This document shows, in pieces, positions 28,826-33,980 of a DNA stretch of 33,980 nt. The position numbers and the translations under genes were made by a program. Origin of the DNA: Chlamydiota bacterium (GTDB lineage: Bacteria; Auribacterota; UBA3054; B51-G9); the NCBI GenBank assembly GCA_003648225.1, contig QMOL01000002.1, forward strand, positions 1 through 33,980, in the 5' to 3' direction. Position 1 is the first letter of the stretch, and the number at the start of each line of letters is the position of its first letter. The notes beneath the pieces are model-generated. The model was not told the DNA's origin. It ran no database searches and worked only from the letters and a program-made list of their open reading frames with translations.

Positions 28826-30502
28826 ATGCACGAAACTTGTTCAATATTAATTTTACCGGATAACAGGAGAATAATAGTTCCTGAAAATGCATATTTACAT
28901 GAAGCGTTAGACCGGCACGGTATTTCTTTGACCGCGTATTGCGATGGAATGGGATTATGCGGAAAATGCATAGTACAAATAAAACTTGCTGGCGGATGTC
29001 TCCCTCCTGCAACAGAAGCCGATCAAAAATTCTTGTCTGATGATGAAATTGAGAACGGGTATCGGCTTGCTTGTCAATGGCGGGTAATTTGCAATGCGGA
29101 AATAACGATTCCGGAAAAGTCACGCGTCAATCATCTGAATATATTAACAAAAGGAACTGGAGAAAGTCCACTTAAATTATCATCGAATTTTTCTGAAGAT
29201 AAGCCTTACGGATTCGCGTTTGATATTGGAACCACAACTGTTGTTGGTTCCCTTGTCGATTACCACACCGGTCAAACTGTTGGTGTGTCATCGTATTTAA
29301 ATGGTCAGCAAAAATATGGTGCTGATGTTATTTCAAGAATAAGTCATTCTATAAACGGAGCAGGACTTGATGAGTTGAATTCCGAGCTTGTCGCCACAAT
29401 AAACAAAATTATCGAAGATGTTTTAGGCGAAAGTAAAATTCCACCTGATAAAATCGCTGAAATTGTGTTAACCGGCAATACGGTTATGCTTCATTCATTG
29501 CACAAGGAGTCAATGGAAAACATGGCTCATCTTCCTTTTGAGCCGAGTTATACGAAAGCAAAAAATATTTACGCGGAGGAAACCGGTATAAAAATCGACT
29601 CTAAAACAAAACTATACAGTTTCCCTGTGATCTCCGGTTTTGTTGGTGGGGACACCGTTGCTTGTATGCTCTCCACAGATATGGATGAATCTTCAAAAAA
29701 GCAGCTGATTATCGATATCGGCACAAATGGTGAAGTGGCTCTCGGAAATAAAAACGGATGGACAACCACTTCCGCTCCGGCAGGTCCTGCATTTGAAGGT
29801 GCCAGAATATCCGCCGGAATGCGAGGCGCAAATGGAGCTATTGAACATGTTCAAATAACAGATGCGAAAATGATTATTGATGTAATTGGTCAGCAGCCTC
29901 CGGTTGGTCTTTGCGGCACAGGCCTTATTGATATTGCGGCAGAATTATTAAATAGGGGAATCCTTGATATCACAGGTAGAATTAATGACCTTGACGAATT
30001 GCCTGATGGAATGCCTGATTGGCTGACAAAACGTATAATTAATCAAGATGGTGAAAACGCGTTTTTGTTATTTGATCCGGATACAGACAAATATATTAAA
30101 AATAACGTTGAACCGAAAAAAATTTATATTACTCAACGCGATTTGAGAGAATTACAACTCGCTAAAGCCGCGGTAGCAACAGCTTGTGATCTCATTTTGA
30201 AACATGAAAACTTAAAACTTGAAGATGTGTGCTGCGTTCTTCTCGCGGGAGCGTTTGGGAATTATCTTCGTCCGGCGAATGCTCGAAGGATAGGATTAAT
30301 ACCGAATGTACCTATGGAGAAAATACATTTTATAGGTAACGCGGCATCAACAGGAGCTAAGCGCGTTCTTGTTTCTCAAAAAGAAAGAAAGCGTGTGGAA
30401 AAAATTGCTAAAGAAGCAGAACATATTGAATTAGCAGCCGACCCGGATTTTCAAATGGCTTATGCTGAGCAGATGTTCTATCCTGACTGTGCCGGGATTT
30501 GA
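28826..30502 (+). CDS. RACo-like corrinoid-protein reductive activator (2Fe-2S + ASKHA)
   Basis: A 558-residue cytoplasmic protein with an N-terminal [2Fe-2S] ferredoxin domain (C39, C45, C48 in YCDGMGLCGKC, and C83 in LACQW) followed by a DUF4445/ASKHA-type ATPase-like part beginning near residue 130 (FAFDIGTTTVVGSLVDYHTG; LTGNTVMLHSL; LIIDIGTNGEVALG; SAPAGPAFEGARI; LLAGAFGNYLRPANA). Proteins of this kind (RACo, RamA group) use reduced Fe-S and ATP to return an oxidised corrinoid protein to the active Co(I) state in methyl-transfer pathways. The corrinoid partner is not in this window; the radical SAM gene with a B12-binding domain 1.7 kb downstream belongs to another family. Full length, ATG start without Shine-Dalgarno. 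Confidence 0.88.
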   Translation: MHETCSILILPDNRRIIVPENAYLHEALDRHGISLTAYCDGMGLCGKCIVQIKLAGGCLPPATEADQKFLSDDEIENGYRLACQWRVICNAEITIPEKSRVNHLNILTKGTGESPLKLSSNFSEDKPYGFAFDIGTTTVVGSLVDYHTGQTVGVSSYLNGQQKYGADVISRISHSINGAGLDELNSELVATINKIIEDVLGESKIPPDKIAEIVLTGNTVMLHSLHKESMENMAHLPFEPSYTKAKNIYAEETGIKIDSKTKLYSFPVISGFVGGDTVACMLSTDMDESSKKQLIIDIGTNGEVALGNKNGWTTTSAPAGPAFEGARISAGMRGANGAIEHVQITDAKMIIDVIGQQPPVGLCGTGLIDIAAELLNRGILDITGRINDLDELPDGMPDWLTKRIINQDGENAFLLFDPDTDKYIKNNVEPKKIYITQRDLRELQLAKAAVATACDLILKHENLKLEDVCCVLLAGAFGNYLRPANARRIGLIPNVPMEKIHFIGNAASTGAKRVLVSQKERKRVEKIAKEAEHIELAADPDFQMAYAEQMFYPDCAGI

Positions 30503-30508
30503 TAAGTT

Positions 30509-30566
30509 TTGGGCAAATTTGACCTTAAAGTCAAATTTATTGTGAAGCCCAATTCCGGCGACTAAA
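30509..30566. repeat. Dispersed element, long copy with nested hairpin
   Basis: AAATTTGAC (30515-30523) pairs with GTCAAATTT (30530-30538) across a 6-nt loop. Outside it TTGGGC (30509-30514) pairs with GCCCAA (30547-30552). The segment CCCAATTCCGGCGACTAAA (30548-30566) recurs exactly at 26404-26422. It lies just after the stop codon of the RACo-like gene and might also act as a 3' end structure, although no T-run follows. Confidence 0.7.
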
Positions 30567-30622
30567 GTATTTAAAAATTTAATTATAGAAAAATCATATC
30601 AATCATAAAATCACTAAATATA

Positions 30623-32089
30623 ATGAACATAACCCAAAAAATCAAAGTCGAATTGGCAAATCTTAAGAAAAAAGGCGCCGAATACGCTGATGCAAGATTT
30701 TATCCTTCACGTGAAACCGAATCAATAACTTTTTTGCAGGGAAATTTAAAAGAGTGTAGAAGTTCCGCGACAACCGGAATAGGAGTGAGAGTGTTATACA
30801 ACGGTGCTTGGGGGTTTGCGTCATCATCATTAACGGAAAACTTACCGGCGCTTTTCGGATCAGCGTTTGAAAACGCTGTTGCAGCATCAAATCGTCTTTC
30901 GTTTCCTGTTAAATTAGCTAATCGCAAGCCGATAACAGCAGAGTACAGTTCTCCGCGAAGAATTGATCCGTTTGATATTTCGGTATCGGAAAAGCTTGAT
31001 TTTCTTAGGAAGATTGATAAAAAGTTGGAGCATAATATTGTTGCACAAAGAATTTCTTATGTAACATCCGACAAACAGAAAATTATTTTTATTGATACCG
31101 ATGGCTCTCATATAGAAAAAAATATTTGCGATACGTTTGCAGGTATGAAAGTTATTGGCGTTGAAAAAAATGGTAATTCACAGGAACGCTCTTATGAACT
31201 TGGAGGCGACGGATTCGGAACACGCGGTTGGGAAGCGCTTGTAAGCGGCGATAAATTCCCTGAGAATGCTGATAGAATTGTTGATGAACTTTCACAAATT
31301 CTTGTTGCCGAATCGGCACCTAAAGATACTCGCTCGGTAATACTTTTACCGGGTATAATGTTTTTGCAAACTCATGAAGTTATTGGGCACGCGCTTGAGC
31401 TGGATAGAATACTTGGATATGAACTATCTTACGCAGGCGGTTCATTTGTAAGATTAGAAGATTTCGGGAAATTGCGTTATGGTTCTGATAAATTAACTGT
31501 TCGCGCTGACGGTACACTTCCGAATTCGCCAGGCAGTTATGGATACGATGATGATGGAGTAGAATGTCAGGATACCGTTTTAATTGATAAAGGTATTTTA
31601 AAAAACGCTATAACTTCTCGACAGACTATTGTTGAAGCGAATGAAAAAGCAGGTGAAAAGATTTTTGAAAAAGCGGGTGGTTGTGCCCGCGCGTCGAATT
31701 TCAATCGTATTCCGCTTGAAAGAATGACAAATATAAATATTGATCCTGGAAATGATGGCTCGCTTAATGATATTATTACTTCAACTGAAAGTGGAATCGT
31801 CTTAGATGGAGCCCGTTCCTGGTCGATTGGTTCAAATCGCGAACAATTCCATTTTGCAAATGAAATAGGATGGCTTGTAAAAGATGGCGAGAAAGGAGAA
31901 GTTGTTAAAAATCCCACATACAGTTCAGATACATTGCCGTTCTGGCGCTCATTATCAGCGGTAGGGGATAAATCGACTGCTGAATTAGTGTATGTGCCAA
32001 ATTGCGGAAAAGGATTGCCGAGTCAGCAAATGTATCTAGGCCATTTGATTCCTGTATGTAAATTTGACAATGTGAAAACAGGGGAGTAA
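30623..32089 (+). CDS. tldD: TldD-family zinc metallopeptidase
   Basis: A 488-residue protein of the TldD/PmbA family; TldD is the catalytic half of the TldD-TldE protease that trims unstructured peptides (e.g. microcin B17 leader, CcdA). The zinc motif HEVIGHALELD is intact (H251, E252, H256), and the C-terminal CGKGLPSQQMYLGH with the conserved Cys (C461) is present. FLQGNLKECRSSATTGIGVRVLYNGAWGFAS at the N-terminus is typical. The usual partner TldE/PmbA is not next to it; the following gene is a radical SAM protein. ATG without Shine-Dalgarno. Distinguishing TldD from TldE: the HExxxH motif is present, which TldE lacks, so this is the active subunit. Confidence 0.93.
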   Translation: MNITQKIKVELANLKKKGAEYADARFYPSRETESITFLQGNLKECRSSATTGIGVRVLYNGAWGFASSSLTENLPALFGSAFENAVAASNRLSFPVKLANRKPITAEYSSPRRIDPFDISVSEKLDFLRKIDKKLEHNIVAQRISYVTSDKQKIIFIDTDGSHIEKNICDTFAGMKVIGVEKNGNSQERSYELGGDGFGTRGWEALVSGDKFPENADRIVDELSQILVAESAPKDTRSVILLPGIMFLQTHEVIGHALELDRILGYELSYAGGSFVRLEDFGKLRYGSDKLTVRADGTLPNSPGSYGYDDDGVECQDTVLIDKGILKNAITSRQTIVEANEKAGEKIFEKAGGCARASNFNRIPLERMTNINIDPGNDGSLNDIITSTESGIVLDGARSWSIGSNREQFHFANEIGWLVKDGEKGEVVKNPTYSSDTLPFWRSLSAVGDKSTAELVYVPNCGKGLPSQQMYLGHLIPVCKFDNVKTGE

Positions 32090-32206
32090 GTCGCACCTGC
32101 GGTGTATTAAATATTGATATTTCCTTAAGAGCATTGACATAAAATGCCTCTATTATTACAATATATCTATTGTGCAAAATAAAACTAAACCGAAAGCCAA
32201 AACCTA

Positions 32207-33742
32207 ATGAAAATAGTTGTTGGATATCCTCCTATTGAATCACCTAAAGGTGTGCCTTTGCTGTCACAAAACCGGCAGTTTCAATATTTCAACGCACCCA
32301 CATATATTTATCCGATGGTACCCGCTTATGCGGCAAGTAATTTAGCCGCTAATGCTTATGACGTTATCTGGCTTGACGGAATTGCAGAGAAATTGGGTTA
32401 TGATGAATGGGAAAAGAAAATAATTGAAGCCAAACCTGATGTTTTTCTCCTTGAAGTTAAATGCCCGGTTATTAAAAAATGTTGGGAAATTTCTAAAAAA
32501 CTTAAAAATGTGCTGCCGAATATGTTGCAGGTATGGGTAGGCGATCATGTTACTTACCTTCCACAGGAGACTTTTGATAATTCGCCTGTTGACTGTATAA
32601 TCACCGGTGGTGATTATGATTTCTTGATTGTTGATTTTATGAATCATCTTGAAAAGGGCGCATCGCTTCCTCCGGGTTTCTGGTTTCCTGAAAATCATAA
32701 TCGCATAACTTCAGATTCTGCCGAGATATTTAAAACATCCGGCGGTAAAATATTGAAGACAACGGGTAAAGCCCGGCTGACACATAAACTTGATGAATTA
32801 CCTTTTATAGACCGCGATTTGACTAAATGGGAACTTTACGCTTACGAAAACGGGAATTATAAATATACTCCCGGAACTTATGTTTACAGCGGACGTGACT
32901 GCTGGTGGAATAAATGCACATTCTGTGTTTGGGATCATACATTAAATCCTCCCGGTACTTACCGATCATTTTCAGTTAAAAGACATTTCGCGGAGGTAAA
33001 ACATATCATCGAAAATTATCCGGTTAAAGAAATATTTGATGATGCAGGCACTATGAGAGCAGGAACATGGCTGAAAGAATTTTGTGAGCTTGTAATAGAA
33101 CACGGCTATCATAAAAAAATTGTCTTTGGATGCAATATGCGTTTCGATGGCCCGGACGAAAAGTTATATAAATTGATGAGCAAAGCGAATTTCAGATTTA
33201 TTCTATATGGACTTGAATCCGCTAATCAAAAAACTTTGGATAAAATTGACAAAGGACTCACTCCGGCTCAGATTGAGGAAGGGGCAAGAATATGCAAGAA
33301 AGCCGGGCTTGAACCGCACATAACCGTGATGCTTGGTTATCCGTGGGAAACGGTTGAGGAAGCTCAAAATACAATTACTTTTGCTAAAAAACTTTTTAAA
33401 AAAGGATATATCGACACTTTGCAGGCAACTATTTGCATTCCGTATCCGGGAACACCGCTTTATCGGGATTGCAAAGAAAACGGATGGCTTTTGACAGAAG
33501 ATTATGAAGATTTTGATATGAGAATGCCGGTAATGAAATCTAAATTAACTGATGAGCAAATGATGAAAATGACGCAGGAATTGTACAAATCATTTATAAA
33601 CCCGAAATTTATTTTGAGAAAAATTATTGGAATACGTAATTGGCAGGATATTAAATTTCTTTTTATGGCCGGAACACGTGTTATAGGTCATTTGCTTGAT
33701 TTTAAGCCGGGACAATCTAAGGAAAAGAGTGGGAATTGTTAA
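32207..33742 (+). CDS. B12-binding-domain radical SAM protein with CX4CX2C cluster motif
   Basis: A 511-residue protein. The N-terminal ~170 residues look like a cobalamin-binding Rossmann domain of radical SAM proteins (ASNLAANAYDVIWLDG; KPDVFLLEVKCP; VDCIITGGDYDFLI). The radical SAM core follows: the cluster cysteines are C232, C237 and C240 (CWWNKCTFC), a C-x4-C-x2-C spacing instead of the usual C-x3-C-x2-C. Later blocks IFDDAGTMRAG, FILYGLESANQKTLDKIDKGL, EPHITVMLGYPWET and CIPYPGTPLYRDCKENGW are typical of the BchE/HpnJ-like group. Members modify lipids, cofactors, sugars or peptides by methylation or rearrangement; the substrate here is unknown. The downstream glycosyltransferase of polyprenyl type hints at a cell-envelope or lipid role (inference). 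ATG start, no Shine-Dalgarno. Confidence 0.88.
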   Translation: MKIVVGYPPIESPKGVPLLSQNRQFQYFNAPTYIYPMVPAYAASNLAANAYDVIWLDGIAEKLGYDEWEKKIIEAKPDVFLLEVKCPVIKKCWEISKKLKNVLPNMLQVWVGDHVTYLPQETFDNSPVDCIITGGDYDFLIVDFMNHLEKGASLPPGFWFPENHNRITSDSAEIFKTSGGKILKTTGKARLTHKLDELPFIDRDLTKWELYAYENGNYKYTPGTYVYSGRDCWWNKCTFCVWDHTLNPPGTYRSFSVKRHFAEVKHIIENYPVKEIFDDAGTMRAGTWLKEFCELVIEHGYHKKIVFGCNMRFDGPDEKLYKLMSKANFRFILYGLESANQKTLDKIDKGLTPAQIEEGARICKKAGLEPHITVMLGYPWETVEEAQNTITFAKKLFKKGYIDTLQATICIPYPGTPLYRDCKENGWLLTEDYEDFDMRMPVMKSKLTDEQMMKMTQELYKSFINPKFILRKIIGIRNWQDIKFLFMAGTRVIGHLLDFKPGQSKEKSGNC

Positions 33743-33788
33743 CTAATTATTATTCAATTTAATTATTTAAAATAAAAACTTATACATT

Positions 33789-33980
33789 ATGTCTGAAAAA
33801 GCTTTAATTGTTATTCCTACTTATAATGAAAAAGATAACGTTGAAAAATTATCAACAATTCTTACCTCAACTTACGATAACGTTGATATATTATTCGTAG
33901 ATGATGGATCCCCGGACGGAACAGGAGAGATCATTGATAGCCTCATTGCTGCGAATGATAAAATAAACGTGATTCACAGA
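33789..33980 (+). CDS. Family 2 glycosyltransferase, polyprenol-phosphate mannose synthase-like (3' cut)
   Basis: The frame is open from the ATG at 33789 to the window edge (64 residues). It begins with [18 protein letters not shown] and has [15 protein letters not shown], the nucleotide-sugar and metal-binding motif of GT2 enzymes; the PTYNE...DDGSPDGT combination is typical of dolichyl/polyprenyl-phosphate mannose (Dpm1-like) or glucose synthases at the cytoplasmic membrane. It starts 46 bp after the radical SAM gene on the same strand. Only the N-terminal part is seen, so the presence of C-terminal transmembrane helices cannot be judged. Confidence 0.88.

Noticed and set aside
1..33980. 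Insertion sequences, transposases or prophage genes
   Set aside because: No transposase, recombinase or phage protein motif was found in any supported frame.

Overview
This window is AT-rich bacterial chromosomal DNA carrying mostly minus-strand genes up to about 26.7 kb and plus-strand genes after that. The gene content suggests an anaerobic or micro-oxic, diderm (outer-membrane) bacterium: a flavodiiron/rubredoxin/NADH oxidoreductase fusion, a RACo-like corrinoid-protein activator, a B12-binding radical SAM protein, and many lipoproteins with clear lipoboxes. A protein resembling the exosortase-associated TIGR04073 family hints at the PVC/Lentisphaerae/Omnitrophota neighbourhood. That placement is inference only; no rRNA or phylogenetic marker is present.

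Layout. 1-5.2 kb (minus): carB (cut by the window edge), purH, a YkgJ-type Cys-cluster protein and purM, i.e. carbamoyl-phosphate and purine synthesis. 5.4-8.0 kb (plus): the three-module flavodiiron protein behind a consensus sigma70 promoter. 8.0-8.3 kb: a gene-free spacer with short-word repeats and an attC-like folded site. 8.3-10.9 kb (minus): CCA-adding enzyme and a DUF362 protein whose promoter predicts a leaderless mRNA. 11.1-21.1 kb (minus): an island of about a dozen exported proteins and a small XRE regulator. It includes a YcfL-like lipoprotein, a CsgG-like protein, three LpoB-like paralogues, a TIGR04073-like protein, a COG3014-like TPR lipoprotein, several unknown lipoproteins and an LA_2272-like surface-repeat protein followed by a strong terminator. 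21.06-21.49 kb: a run of six small inverted repeats. 21.5-26.2 kb (minus): ECF-type sigma factor, single-pass anti-sigma-like protein and a secreted TPR-CHAT protease. 26.6 kb: tRNA-Arg(UCU) with its own promoter. 26.8-34 kb (plus): an unknown exported protein, a four-helix-bundle (IVP) protein, proC, a RACo-like protein, TldD, a B12/radical SAM protein and the start of a family 2 glycosyltransferase.

How the parts may work together. The best candidates for something little described are (i) the envelope island, which resembles the gammaproteobacterial YcfL/LpoB/COG3014 gene grouping but is expanded with LpoB triplication, a CsgG-like protein and TIGR04073; and (ii) the adjacent sigma / anti-sigma / secreted CHAT-protease set, which has the parts of an extracytoplasmic signalling circuit. 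The intergenic DNA is also notable: several unrelated families of degenerate 8-10 bp tandem words fill many spacers, together with palindromic dispersed repeats. No transposase, phage gene or CRISPR array was seen.
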